Made by a program: the position numbers and the translations under genes. This document shows, piece by piece, positions 25,273-34,711 of a DNA stretch of 64,000 bases. Where the stretch lies: contig JALFAD010000080.1 in the NCBI GenBank assembly GCA_022772525.1, positions 1 to 64,000 of the forward strand, in the 5' to 3' direction. The DNA is from Clostridiales bacterium. GTDB taxonomy: Bacteria > Bacillota > Clostridia > Oscillospirales > Oscillospiraceae. Under the pieces are notes generated by a model, which saw only the letters and a list, made by a program, of their open reading frames with translations, was not told the origin of the DNA and searched no databases. Each line of letters begins with the position of its first letter. The stretch's first letter is position 1.

Positions 25273-27582
25273 ATGAAAAAAATCGTCAGCTTTTTGCTGG
25301 CATTGGTTATGATCCTGAATCTCGGGATCACAGCCTTTGCTGAGGGGACCTATACTATATCCCTGACTACTGAGGATGACACGGCCGATGTGTCGGAATA
25401 TGTCTATGTTACAGTCAGCGGCAGCCAGACTATAACATCGCCGGGGGCCCAGGCGTGTGTGGAATTTGATCCAGAATATCTGGAATATGACGAATCCAAA
25501 TCCACCATCGGTACTGCCTGCTCGACCTTTACCGCAAAAGCAATGAATCAGGCTGGGCATGACTATGTTTCCCTTGCCTTCCAGTCCCTTGGTTCACCCA
25601 TTGAGCTGGCGGCGGGGACCTGGTATACTCTGGCGTTCAAGACCCTGAAGGCTGGAAATACAACGGTTTCCATCTGGCAGAAATTCGTATATGACAGCAG
25701 CTACGCGGAGATCACCACGACTGCCACCGACACCGTTACCTTCACCATCACCGAGCCGTCTACCAATGTTCCTGTTACCGGTGTCACGCTGAATCAGACG
25801 GCACTGCCCCTGGGTGTTGGTTCTTCCAGTACGCTGACCGCTACTGTGGCTCCTGAGAATGCCACCAACAAGGCTGTCACCTGGACTACCGACAACGCTG
25901 AGGTTGCCACCGTGGCAGATGGTGTCGTAACCGCCGTTGCCGAAGGCACGGCAACCATTACCGCCACCACCGTTGACGGCGGCTTTACAGCTAGCTGTGC
26001 CGTTACGGTTACCGCGGCCGCTACAGCCGAGGGATATACCGTTTCTATGAAGGATTCCTCCGTCACAGCGGCTAAGGGTGGTGCAGCATCCGTAAATGTG
26101 ATGGTCAGTGGTCATTCCGATGAAAACATCACTGGATACAACGACTATGATGTGTATGTCACCTATGACAGCGCCAATCTGACCTTTAACAAGGACGCTT
26201 CCTCCGCTGCGGATACCGGTGCAACCATCGAGGAGACCGAGACCGGCACCATCCGCATCACGGGTCACGGCGATAACAAGGAATTTAGCGCGGCTGTAGC
26301 AACCCTGAACTTCACAGCCAACACTTCCGGCGCGCACAATGTGACCATCACCTCTGCCAAGGTCGATAACAGCGGCAGCGCCATCAGCAACGATGCTCCC
26401 GACGCAACAGTCGCTACGGAAACCACCGTGATCAAGGTTCCCTATTCTGTAACCCTGCCCACCGATAAGGGCTTCTCCAGCGAGCAGACCTCCGTCCTGC
26501 CCGGCGAGAGCTTCACCTTCACAGCGCCTTCCGATGCGGCCTATTACGACATTACTGTCGAAGTCGGCAAGAATACGGTTAAACCCACCATCAGCGGCAA
26601 TACCTACACCATTACCAATGTCGACGGCGATGTCGCGGTGAGCGCTGTGGGTAAGACCTACGATGTTACGGTTGCGGACACAACCGCAAGCGTTACTGCC
26701 GGCAATAAAGCACAGTATGGCGTAGACTACAGCTTTACCGTCACTGCTTCCTCCGGCAAGGTGATCGAGAGTGTGACTGCGACTGTCAACGGTACGCCGG
26801 TTACACTGACAACTTCTGGCGGACAGTATGTAATCCCTGGTAAGTCCATTACCGGCGCAGTAGTCATTCGTGTCACCGAAAAAGACAGCGGCAGTACCGA
26901 AACTACTACGAGCGTCACCATCACCGGCATTGATGTAACGGAAATTGAGGGTGGTGCTTTGACGCAGACTGTAACAGTTGGTCAGCCCTTCCCATTCCGT
27001 CTGATTAAGCAGTCCGGTTACAGCTACATTGTCAAGGTCGGCGGCATTGAGATCACACCCAATGAGGACGGCAGCTACACCATCCCCGGAACCATGATCA
27101 CCGCTGGCGGTGTCACAATTACCATCGAAAAGACATTGACACCTGTGGCTGAGGTTACCGTAACGAATTACATTCAGCTCGACGGTAAAGTTATGTGGCT
27201 GATTACGGCTACAGCTGAGGACAAAGTGCTGGCCTATGGTGAGGAAGGCACAATGTTCTGGTCGGATCAGTACGATGCCTACTGCTGGCTGGTAATCTCT
27301 GCGGAAAGCGAGGATGCGGTTAAGACTGCCGCTCAGGCCGCCATTACCGAAGCTACAGAAAGCGCTGTTGCAACCACAGTTGCTTATGACAAGGATGTCA
27401 ACCAGACCAACGCTGTGGATATCAATGATGCCCAGCTGACCTATGATATGTATCAGGCGAAGGCTTATGAGGACTTCACGAATGTTTCTATGGATAAATT
27501 CCTGGAGGCTGACGTGAACGCAGACAAGACCGTGAATACCGAAGACGCTGCCGCCATCGTTGCAGTGGTTCTTGGTAAGTAA
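25273..27582 (+). CDS. secreted scaffold-like protein: cohesin-like x2, BIG2, dockerin-like
   Basis: 769 residues. Signal peptide 1-20. Cohesin-like domain 1 (about 25-150: VYVTVSGSQTITSPGAQACVEFDPEYLEY), BIG2 Ig-like domain (about 160-252: VPVTGVTLNQTALPLGVGS), cohesin-like domain 2 (about 255-395: ASVNVMVSGHSDENITGYN), two or three short beta domains, and a C-terminal dockerin-like pair (about 705-769: VNQTNAVDINDAQLTYD; DVNADKTVNTEDAAAIV). Having both partner types it can link dockerin proteins to another cohesin, like a scaffoldin. No membrane anchor. The ATG at 25273 follows AAGGAATG. The interaction type is inferred. Confidence 0.75.
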   Translation: MKKIVSFLLALVMILNLGITAFAEGTYTISLTTEDDTADVSEYVYVTVSGSQTITSPGAQACVEFDPEYLEYDESKSTIGTACSTFTAKAMNQAGHDYVSLAFQSLGSPIELAAGTWYTLAFKTLKAGNTTVSIWQKFVYDSSYAEITTTATDTVTFTITEPSTNVPVTGVTLNQTALPLGVGSSSTLTATVAPENATNKAVTWTTDNAEVATVADGVVTAVAEGTATITATTVDGGFTASCAVTVTAAATAEGYTVSMKDSSVTAAKGGAASVNVMVSGHSDENITGYNDYDVYVTYDSANLTFNKDASSAADTGATIEETETGTIRITGHGDNKEFSAAVATLNFTANTSGAHNVTITSAKVDNSGSAISNDAPDATVATETTVIKVPYSVTLPTDKGFSSEQTSVLPGESFTFTAPSDAAYYDITVEVGKNTVKPTISGNTYTITNVDGDVAVSAVGKTYDVTVADTTASVTAGNKAQYGVDYSFTVTASSGKVIESVTATVNGTPVTLTTSGGQYVIPGKSITGAVVIRVTEKDSGSTETTTSVTITGIDVTEIEGGALTQTVTVGQPFPFRLIKQSGYSYIVKVGGIEITPNEDGSYTIPGTMITAGGVTITIEKTLTPVAEVTVTNYIQLDGKVMWLITATAEDKVLAYGEEGTMFWSDQYDAYCWLVISAESEDAVKTAAQAAITEATESAVATTVAYDKDVNQTNAVDINDAQLTYDMYQAKAYEDFTNVSMDKFLEADVNADKTVNTEDAAAIVAVVLGK

Positions 27583-27597
27583 AACGCATATCATGAG

Positions 27598-27652
27598 CCT
27601 TCAGAATTTCTGAAGGAACCTACGCACCTCCCCCGCTTTCAGCGGGGGAGGT
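27598..27652 (+). terminator. two hairpins after scaffold-like gene
   Basis: CCTTCAGAATTTCTGAAGG (27598-27617) and CCTCCCCCGC/GCGGGGGAGG (27627-27652) are stable stems without a T run. They may set mRNA processing or relative expression within the long operon. Confidence 0.6.
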
Positions 27653-27742
27653 AAGCGGCATCTTTCGGGGCTTTACAGGTGCGGCCCCAAATTCGAGGCT
27701 TTGGCTGTAAATATCCGAAAAAACCATTTAGGAGGAATCCAT

Positions 27743-28768
27743 ATGAGAAAAATTCTGTCCCTGATACTGGCGGTTGTCCTGCTGCTGTCCTGTGTGCCTG
27801 CTGCTTTGGCGACAGACAATTCACGGGAATTTTTCTTTGAGCTATCCGTTGATGGCGGCGATACTAAGCAGGTTCAGCCCGGCGATGTGATCACGGTGGT
27901 GTTCAATCTGAACCGAACGGACAGTGCGGAACCTTATGATATGTACGCCATGCAGAATGAAATCCGGTATGACAGCCGTTTTTTTCGGCTGGTGGAAGGC
28001 AGTGCATTGCTTACCGATGGTATCCATACCACTGATCTCGGATTGCGGGATGAATACCGGGAGTTTTACATGAACTTTGTGTCCATGTCCGGCGGAGAAA
28101 AATGGGATGCCAGACGTTTGGTGGGCAGTATCCAGCTGGAAGTGGTCGGGCAGACCGGTGTGTCAAAAATCACGAATCAGGACTACCTGGTTTCTACTGC
28201 CAATGGCCAGGATCATTATGAGACCGCTTGTCAGGATGTGACCATCATTATATCCACTGACTGCACCGTAACGTTTGAATCCAATGGCGGTACAGAGGTT
28301 CCCAATCAAATTGTCAACTATGGTGAAAAGGTACAAAGACCGGAAGATCCTGTGCGCAAGGGTTATCATATCGAGGGCTGGTATACGGACATCGATATGA
28401 AAAATCTCTGGGACTTTGAAAATGACACCGTCCAGGGGAATATGACTCTGTACGCCAAGTGGGCAGATGGAGATCCTGCCGGTGGCTTCCAGTGGCTGTG
28501 GCTGGTGATTGGCCTGTTGATTCTGGCGCTGCTTTTGCTCCTGCTTCTTCTGCTGAGGAGAAAAACCGTGCGCTTTGAGACCGGCTGTGAAGCAGCAATC
28601 AAGAGTCAAAAAGTGAAAAAGGGCAGTTATGCGGAGCGCCCTGAGAATCCAATTCGTCCGGGTAGAACCTTTGTCGGCTGGTACAGCAACCGGGAAATGA
28701 CTGAAAAATGGGATTTTGAGAACAACAAAGTGAAAAAGAACATGACTCTATACGCAAAGTGGATGTAA
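27743..28768 (+). CDS. membrane-anchored cohesin-like protein with InlB B-repeats
   Basis: 341 residues. Signal peptide 1-24 (ILSLILAVVLLLSCVPAALA). A cohesin-like domain (about 27-175: VQPGDVITVVFNLNRTD..YAMQNEIRYDSRFFRLV) is followed by an InlB B-repeat (about 178-245: CTVTFESNGGTEVPNQIV..GWYTDIDMKNLWDFENDTV), a membrane helix (about 252-270: WLWLVIGLLILALLLLLLLL) and then a second B-repeat-like part (273-341: GRTFVGWYSNREMTEKWDF). It could anchor a dockerin-bearing complex to the membrane. Oddly, the second B-repeat lies after the helix and would be in the cytoplasm. The ATG has AGGAGG 7 nt upstream. Confidence 0.78.
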   Translation: MRKILSLILAVVLLLSCVPAALATDNSREFFFELSVDGGDTKQVQPGDVITVVFNLNRTDSAEPYDMYAMQNEIRYDSRFFRLVEGSALLTDGIHTTDLGLRDEYREFYMNFVSMSGGEKWDARRLVGSIQLEVVGQTGVSKITNQDYLVSTANGQDHYETACQDVTIIISTDCTVTFESNGGTEVPNQIVNYGEKVQRPEDPVRKGYHIEGWYTDIDMKNLWDFENDTVQGNMTLYAKWADGDPAGGFQWLWLVIGLLILALLLLLLLLLRRKTVRFETGCEAAIKSQKVKKGSYAERPENPIRPGRTFVGWYSNREMTEKWDFENNKVKKNMTLYAKWM

Positions 28769-28773
28769 AGAAT

Positions 28774-28803
28774 CCCCCACCCGGATTTCTATCCGGGTGG
28801 GGG
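28774..28803 (+). terminator. hairpin between anchor and toroid genes
   Basis: CCCCCACCCGG and CCGGGTGGGGG make a perfect 11-pair stem with an 8-nt loop, followed by AAGCCC, so no T run. It is likely an mRNA-stability or partial-termination element. Confidence 0.6.
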
Positions 28804-28898
28804 AAGCCCAGGCTGGATTCTTACGCATGACTGTCAGGTATGGCGGCTGTGCGTAAAAACCCAGAATACCAACTCAACCTTATGGGAGGTTGTTACAG

Positions 28899-31800
28899 AT
28901 GAAAAGACGATTGACAGCAGTTTTACTCATACTGGCAATGCTTATGGGCTTGTTCCCCATGCAGGCATTGGCAGAAGACAATACACCAACCTCTGCGCAG
29001 AGCATTTTTCTTAGCCAAAGTCAGGTGCAGATGCAGGTTGGAGAGCAGATTAGGCCGACAGCGGAGGTCATCCCGGAAAGTGCGGCTGCTACAGCAGTAT
29101 GGGTGTCCCAGGATGAATCGATTGCTACTGTAGACAATGGTGTGATCACTGCCGTAGCTTCCGGAAATACGACCGTTTCTTTGGAAGTGGGTTCTTTAAA
29201 AGCCTTATGCAGTGTTACTGTTGTTTCGAAGCTGCGGAACGCCTCTCAGGACGACATGATCACGGTTTTTTTCAGCATCTTGGGTGACAGCAAGCACGGA
29301 AATAACGGTGAGACCCATACTCTGGTAGATGGAAATTTGACAGTGTGGCTGGAGCAATCAGCTTATACTGTATCTGCGCAAGCTACGGTTAAGGATGTTT
29401 TCCTGGCGGCAGTAAAGGGAAAAGAATATTCTTACGAAATCCGTGATGGAGACTATCTCGCTACCGTAAATGAGCTTTCAGAATTGAGCAACGGACCGAG
29501 ATCGGGCTGGAAATATCTGCTCAACGGCAGTTATCCCAATGAGAGCATTGCGGCTCAGGAGGTACGCCAAGGTGATGCAATTGTACTTCATTATACGGAC
29601 GATTACACTAAGGACGATAATAAAAAAATTGGTACGGATGCTATAGAGCCGGTCATTCAACAGATCAGCAGTTTAGAAGAAGTCACCATAGCGAATGAAA
29701 CAGACATCCAGAAAGCGCGGGAAGCCTATAATGCATTGTCACCTGGTCAAAAACTGGCTGTTGGCAATTACATCCTTCTGACCGAGGCGGAGGTGACCTT
29801 GACCGAAGCCCTCATCGATCAGATACCGGCGGAAATTACGCTGGATTCCGCGGACGGGATTGCCCATGCATTGTCTGCCTACAATCGACTGTCGGATGAT
29901 CAGAAGGAACTGGTGAAAAACCAAGAAAAACTTACCACCGCAAAGAAAAAGCTGGATGAACTGAAAGCTCCCGTAGAACGTGTGATAGAAAAAATAAAAG
30001 AGCTTCCGGAAGAAATAGCGTTAAAGGATGAAGAAGCAATCACTGCGGTACGGGATGCTTATAATTTGCTGCGGAAGGAGCAAAAAGAGCTTGTAACAAA
30101 TTATACGGTACTAACCAATGCGGAGGATGCTCTGGACCGTTTGAAAGCTGCCGCCGTGGATGATTTCATTTATGCCATTCCCCCTGAAACAGAGCAGGAT
30201 TTCCAGCAGGCTATTATCAATGCTAGAACAGCTTATGATAGGTTAACCGAAAAACAAAAAGCGCTTGTTGAGAATTATGATGCATTAACAGCAGCAGAAG
30301 AACGGCTGAACGAATTAAAAGCTGCCGCTGTTATCGCGCTGATTGATGCAATACCGGAAGAAATCAGGCTGGCTGACGAGCAGATCATTGCGCAGGCGAG
30401 AACGGCTTATGATTCCTTAACCGATGTGCAGAAGAACCTGGTGACCAATTCCAACAAACTGGTCACAGCAGAACGAAAACTGGAAATTCTGAATCTGCCT
30501 GCCACAGAAAAGATCTATCAGCAGACCGGTGATTATCTGGCAACGAAAGATACACCCGGTGTCGGTTCTGTCAATGGCGAATGGCGTGTCATTGGTCTTG
30601 AGAGAAGTGGACGTAAGGTAACCGATGGTTATTACAAAAATGTTGTTGAGTACGTTCTTGCCCATATCAACGAAAAAGAGTGGTTGGATGCGGCTAAATC
30701 CACAGAGAACTCCCGCGTGATCCTCGCCCTGACAGCAATGGGTTATGACGTAACCAATGTTGCCGGTCATAACCTCCTGGCCGGTTTGAATGAAATGTCT
30801 TACATTCAAACGCAAGGAATCAACGGCCCAATATGGGCGCTGATTGCGCTGAATTCTCATGATGATTATAAACCCACTGGAGATGTTACCCGGGAGAAGC
30901 TGATTCGTAGTATATTGGCTGAGCAGCTTGGAGATGGTGGCTGGGCCTTGTCCGGGAATGCATCTGAACCAGATGTGACAGCTATGGCACTCCAGGCACT
31001 TGCTCCCTATTATCGTACCCGTTCTGATGTAGAATCCGCTGTTGAAAGCGCCTTGAACTATTTGTCCGAAGCGCAGAGCCCTGACGGCGGATACGGTATC
31101 GGAGGAGATGCTACCTGCGAATCTGCTGCACAGGTTGTTGTGACTTTGACCGCTTTGGGTATCGATCCTGATACGGATCCCCATTTTGTTAAAAATGGTG
31201 TGTCGGTACTGGACGCCATGTGCACATACGCAGTGGATGGTTCTGGATTTACTCATATCTCCGGCGGCACGATCGATGATATGGCTACCGAGCAGGGATA
31301 CTATGCGCTGACTGCGTATTTCCGCATGAAAGCGGGAAAGACTTCCCTGTACGATATGTCTGACGTCACGATTGCGCCAAACCATTATAAGATCATTGAA
31401 GGTGGAGACGGTAAATGGAATACGGATGTACAGACTTATACCATTGTGTCTGATGGTGTGTTCGCGGAATTCACAGGCATTAAGGTGGATGGAACGCTGA
31501 TTGACAGCAGTAATTACATTAAGGTGGATGGAACGCTGATTGACAGCAGTAATTATACCACAAAAGCCGGCAGCACCTATGTGACATTTGAAAACAGCTA
31601 CCTGAAAACGCTGTCCCTCGGCAGGCACAGCATAACGCTTGTTTTTGAAAGCTGTGAGGTAACGACAAGCCTGATGGTCACGAAGAGCGATGCAGAACTT
31701 GTCCGGGATGTGGAAGCCCTGATAGATGCCATCGGTACTGTCACGAAGAGCAGTAAGGCGAAGATCGACAAGGCAAGGAATGCCTATAATGCGCTGACAG

Positions 31801-33371
31801 CCGAGCAGCAAAAATTGGTCACCAATTACAATAAGCTGACCACCGCAGAAAAGGCATATGCAGATCTGGCTGACAAGATTACGGTTTACTTCACACTGCT
31901 GGGTGATACTGCTCATGGCGACAACGGGCAGGAGCATACTCTGACAGGTGGCAACCTGACCACCTGGATTTCAAGGACAGCTTACACACTGGAGTCTCCT
32001 GCTACTGTGCTGGATGTGTTTACGAAGGCTGTCAGCGGGAAATACAGTTATGTCAACAAAGGTAACTACATTTCTTCTGTTAATGGCCTGGCTGAATTTA
32101 CAAATGGCAAGAATTCCGGCTGGATGTATACCCTGAATGGAAGGCACCCGAATCTTGGCGTTGCGGAACAGAAACTGTCAAACGGTGACAGCGTGGTATT
32201 CCACTACACGGATAACTATACCAAAGAACGCGGCAGTGGAACAACGGGAAATCAAACCATGGGTAAAACAACAAATGGATTCCTGACGGCGTTGGCAGAA
32301 GATCAAAGCTATGCGAATGTGTACCAGACTACCGGCGATTATCTGGAAGCACTGGGAACACCTGCAGTTGGCACAATTGGCGGAGAGTGGATGGTCATCG
32401 GTCTGGCCCGCTCTGGCCGTAAGGTTCCGGAGGGATACTATGATAGCGTGGTCAAATATGTCACGGAAAATATTGATGCCAATGAACGCCTCCATTCCAA
32501 CAAGTCTACAGATAACGCACGACTTATTCTGGCGCTGACTGCAATCGAAAAAGATGTGACCGATGTGGCAGGGCATAACCTGCTGTTGGGCCTGAATGAT
32601 ATGCATTACCTCCAGAAGCAGGGTATCAACGGCCCGATTTGGACGCTAATTGCGCTGGACTGCAGCAACTATCCTGCCCCCACTGGCGGAGATGTCAGCC
32701 GCGAGGCCCTGATCCAGGTTATTCTGGATGCACAGTTGGGAGACGGCGGCTGGGCATTGTCCGGTGAGAATGCGGATCCCGACATGACCGGTATGGCGCT
32801 GCAGGCGCTGGCTCCTTACTATGACCGCAATACGTCTGTTCAGGCTGCGGTTGACCATGCGGTTACCCTGCTGTCCGAAATACAAGACAGTGACGGCTGC
32901 TATTCCGGTGTCGACGGCGCCAGCTGCGAATCCCTTGCACAGGTTGTTGTAGCATTGACTGCGCTGGATATCGACCCCGATACGGATACTCGCTTTATCA
33001 AAAATGGCGTTTCTGTTTTGGATGCATTGCTGCGGTATGCCGTCAGTGACGGTGGTTTTAGACACGTCCTGACGGGCCAGCGGGACGGCATGGCTACGGA
33101 GCAGGGCTACTACGCGTTGACTGCCTACAATCGGTTCCTGTCTGACAAGAGCAGTCTGTATGACATGACCGATGTGATCAACAGGGGCGGTGATTCTGTT
33201 GTGATTCCGGAAGAAACTGCCGTACACACAACTACTGAGCCTGTTGAGGCGGTGCCTGCTAAGAGCGGCGGTTTCCCTTGGCTGGCGATGGTGCTGGTTT
33301 TGGTTATAGTTTCCGGCGCAGGTGTGCTGACAGTTACTGTCATCATTCCAAAGTTCAAGAAAAAGGATTGA
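28899..33371 (+). CDS. membrane-anchored double transcobalamin-like surface protein
   Basis: 1,490 residues. Signal peptide 1-26; BIG2 domain about 30-112; DUF4430 domain 1 about 120-240 (GPRSGWKYLLNGSYPNE); four helical repeats of about 70 residues, 248-530 (AYDRLTEKQKALVENYDALT type); alpha/alpha-toroid 1, 534-825; an Ig/X2-like domain 825-928; one more helical repeat; DUF4430 domain 2, 993-1112 (KNSGWMYTLNGRHPN); toroid 2, 1125-1425 (DPDMTGMALQALAPYYDRNT); C-terminal membrane helix about 1461-1482 and a lysine tail. The toroid and DUF4430 pair is the two-domain plan of intrinsic factor and transcobalamin. I infer a surface corrinoid-binding protein with two sites. Start at 28899 after GGGAGG. 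Confidence 0.82.
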   Translation: MKRRLTAVLLILAMLMGLFPMQALAEDNTPTSAQSIFLSQSQVQMQVGEQIRPTAEVIPESAAATAVWVSQDESIATVDNGVITAVASGNTTVSLEVGSLKALCSVTVVSKLRNASQDDMITVFFSILGDSKHGNNGETHTLVDGNLTVWLEQSAYTVSAQATVKDVFLAAVKGKEYSYEIRDGDYLATVNELSELSNGPRSGWKYLLNGSYPNESIAAQEVRQGDAIVLHYTDDYTKDDNKKIGTDAIEPVIQQISSLEEVTIANETDIQKAREAYNALSPGQKLAVGNYILLTEAEVTLTEALIDQIPAEITLDSADGIAHALSAYNRLSDDQKELVKNQEKLTTAKKKLDELKAPVERVIEKIKELPEEIALKDEEAITAVRDAYNLLRKEQKELVTNYTVLTNAEDALDRLKAAAVDDFIYAIPPETEQDFQQAIINARTAYDRLTEKQKALVENYDALTAAEERLNELKAAAVIALIDAIPEEIRLADEQIIAQARTAYDSLTDVQKNLVTNSNKLVTAERKLEILNLPATEKIYQQTGDYLATKDTPGVGSVNGEWRVIGLERSGRKVTDGYYKNVVEYVLAHINEKEWLDAAKSTENSRVILALTAMGYDVTNVAGHNLLAGLNEMSYIQTQGINGPIWALIALNSHDDYKPTGDVTREKLIRSILAEQLGDGGWALSGNASEPDVTAMALQALAPYYRTRSDVESAVESALNYLSEAQSPDGGYGIGGDATCESAAQVVVTLTALGIDPDTDPHFVKNGVSVLDAMCTYAVDGSGFTHISGGTIDDMATEQGYYALTAYFRMKAGKTSLYDMSDVTIAPNHYKIIEGGDGKWNTDVQTYTIVSDGVFAEFTGIKVDGTLIDSSNYIKVDGTLIDSSNYTTKAGSTYVTFENSYLKTLSLGRHSITLVFESCEVTTSLMVTKSDAELVRDVEALIDAIGTVTKSSKAKIDKARNAYNALTAEQQKLVTNYNKLTTAEKAYADLADKITVYFTLLGDTAHGDNGQEHTLTGGNLTTWISRTAYTLESPATVLDVFTKAVSGKYSYVNKGNYISSVNGLAEFTNGKNSGWMYTLNGRHPNLGVAEQKLSNGDSVVFHYTDNYTKERGSGTTGNQTMGKTTNGFLTALAEDQSYANVYQTTGDYLEALGTPAVGTIGGEWMVIGLARSGRKVPEGYYDSVVKYVTENIDANERLHSNKSTDNARLILALTAIEKDVTDVAGHNLLLGLNDMHYLQKQGINGPIWTLIALDCSNYPAPTGGDVSREALIQVILDAQLGDGGWALSGENADPDMTGMALQALAPYYDRNTSVQAAVDHAVTLLSEIQDSDGCYSGVDGASCESLAQVVVALTALDIDPDTDTRFIKNGVSVLDALLRYAVSDGGFRHVLTGQRDGMATEQGYYALTAYNRFLSDKSSLYDMTDVINRGGDSVVIPEETAVHTTTEPVEAVPAKSGGFPWLAMVLVLVIVSGAGVLTVTVIIPKFKKKD
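31479..31556 (+). repeat. 39-bp tandem duplication inside the coding sequence
   Basis: Two adjacent 39-bp copies encode IKVDGTLIDSSNY twice, differing only in the last base. The frame is kept. It lies in the Ig/X2-like domain between toroid 1 and helical repeat 5, so it is a recent in-frame duplication. Confidence 0.95.
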
Positions 33372-33385
33372 TTCAATCCGGCTGG

Positions 33386-33406
33386 GGGCAGGCATCATGC
33401 CTGCCC
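33386..33406. terminator. palindromic hairpin before peptidase gene
   Basis: GGGCAGGCATCATGCCTGCCC is a perfect palindrome just after the toroid gene. No T run follows; translation of the next gene starts 18 nt later. Confidence 0.5.
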
Positions 33407-33424
33407 CTGGAAAGGAGATAACAC

Positions 33425-34657
33425 TTGACCAGAATGAAACGAATCCTTTGCGTTCTGCTGACGGCAGCAATGCTCGGACAACCATTGATTATAACAGCCC
33501 ACGCTGCGGACGAGAATCCTGTAGGCACGGAAGAATCAATTGCCATGGGCGAAGCAGGTTGCGCTGTGGAAACGCAGATTTCCGAAATCCTGGAGGAAAT
33601 CACAGTTTCTGCGGAAACTGAGGAGACTCAGCCTGAGGAATCCGTTCCCGGGGAGACAATTGCCGAAGAAACAGTGCCGGAAGAAACAGAAGAAGCATCG
33701 AAAGAATTTGATTGGACAGAGGTCTACACCCACGAATTTCCCCTGTACTCTCAGCTGGATTACCCAAATCAGCGCTATGGCAGCGGCACCGTTGCCACCA
33801 GCGGCTGCGGCATCACATCTCTTGCCATGGTAGCCTCCTATCTCACGGGTCACGCCTATTACCCGGACGAACTGGCAAGGTATTTTGGCGGATACGGGGA
33901 AAATAATGTCCAGCGCTTTGAATACGGTGCTGAGCAGCTTAAGATGCCGATCCATAAAGCGGACACCATTCGCGATATATTCGCTGCCCTGAAAAACGGC
34001 GATGTGGCGGTCCTTCTGATGAACCATATGTCCCTGTTCACCGAGACCCAGCACTTCATTGTGCTCACTGGTATCAATGAGGAAACCGGTAAAATCATGG
34101 TTTATGATTCCTACCCGCCCAATTATGAGAAGTGGGATTTGAAGCGCGGCTTTGTGGAGGGCTTTGAAGAAAAAGACCTGATGCTTGGCTACAACGGCGG
34201 CTGGATATTCAGTGTCCGGGGAATGCCGGAGGTCCCGTTCGTCTACACCGAGGAAAAGCCCGAAGCAGATCCACGCTACAATGTGGAGCTGACATGGGAG
34301 GAACAGCAGCTTCTGGCAAAGATCATCTGGCTGGAAGCCCGCGGCGAATCCAAGGAAGGCCAGCAGGCCGTTGCCGAGGTGGTCCTCAACCGTCTTGCCT
34401 CCGGCGAATTCGGTGACAGCCTTTCTGCGGTCATCTATGGTGAAGGCCAGTTCAGGACGACCCCATTCCTGGATACAGCGGAAGCATGGCAAGCTCAGTA
34501 TGAGGCGATCGATGCCGCTCTGGAAGGCCCCAATATTCTTCCGATGGATGTGATGTATTTTGCCACCTATCCGGAAAATGATCAGGTGTGGGGACAAATC
34601 GGCGGACATATTTTCTGCTACTCCAATGGGTACAACCCGGAGGAAATCCCAAAATAA
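33425..34657 (+). CDS. secreted C39-like peptidase plus SleB-type cell-wall hydrolase
   Basis: 410 residues. Signal peptide 1-27; an acidic Glu/Thr-rich linker about 30-95; a papain-like Peptidase_C39_2 domain about 98-275 (catalytic Cys in SGCGITSLAMVAS, His in HFIVLTGI, Asp/Asn in YDSYPPN); then a hydrolase_2/SleB domain about 285-410 (IIWLEARGESKEGQQAVAEVVLNR). The TTG start is 6 nt after AAAGGAGA. It may open the peptidoglycan locally for the large surface proteins or process them. It lies inside the corrinoid locus and on the same strand; a direct role in uptake is only inferred from position. Confidence 0.82.
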   Translation: MTRMKRILCVLLTAAMLGQPLIITAHAADENPVGTEESIAMGEAGCAVETQISEILEEITVSAETEETQPEESVPGETIAEETVPEETEEASKEFDWTEVYTHEFPLYSQLDYPNQRYGSGTVATSGCGITSLAMVASYLTGHAYYPDELARYFGGYGENNVQRFEYGAEQLKMPIHKADTIRDIFAALKNGDVAVLLMNHMSLFTETQHFIVLTGINEETGKIMVYDSYPPNYEKWDLKRGFVEGFEEKDLMLGYNGGWIFSVRGMPEVPFVYTEEKPEADPRYNVELTWEEQQLLAKIIWLEARGESKEGQQAVAEVVLNRLASGEFGDSLSAVIYGEGQFRTTPFLDTAEAWQAQYEAIDAALEGPNILPMDVMYFATYPENDQVWGQIGGHIFCYSNGYNPEEIPK

Positions 34658-34711
34658 TCTACGAACAACCGAACAATCCTCGGCTTTTTCCTAAAAAACG
34701 GAGGCTTTAAT

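Noticed and set aside
25594-27594. A 666-residue open frame on the minus strand
   Set aside because: It is antisense to the scaffold-like gene, begins without a ribosome site and is His/Gly/Cys-rich low-complexity sequence; it arises because the sense gene uses few codons that give reverse stops.
29640-30490. Helical repeats considered as a repeat array or CRISPR
   Set aside because: They are protein-level repeats of about 70 residues with diverged DNA; no direct repeats of 25-40 nt with unique spacers exist in the window.
30417-31937. A 506-residue minus-strand frame
   Set aside because: Antisense to the toroid protein gene; unusual composition and no start signal.
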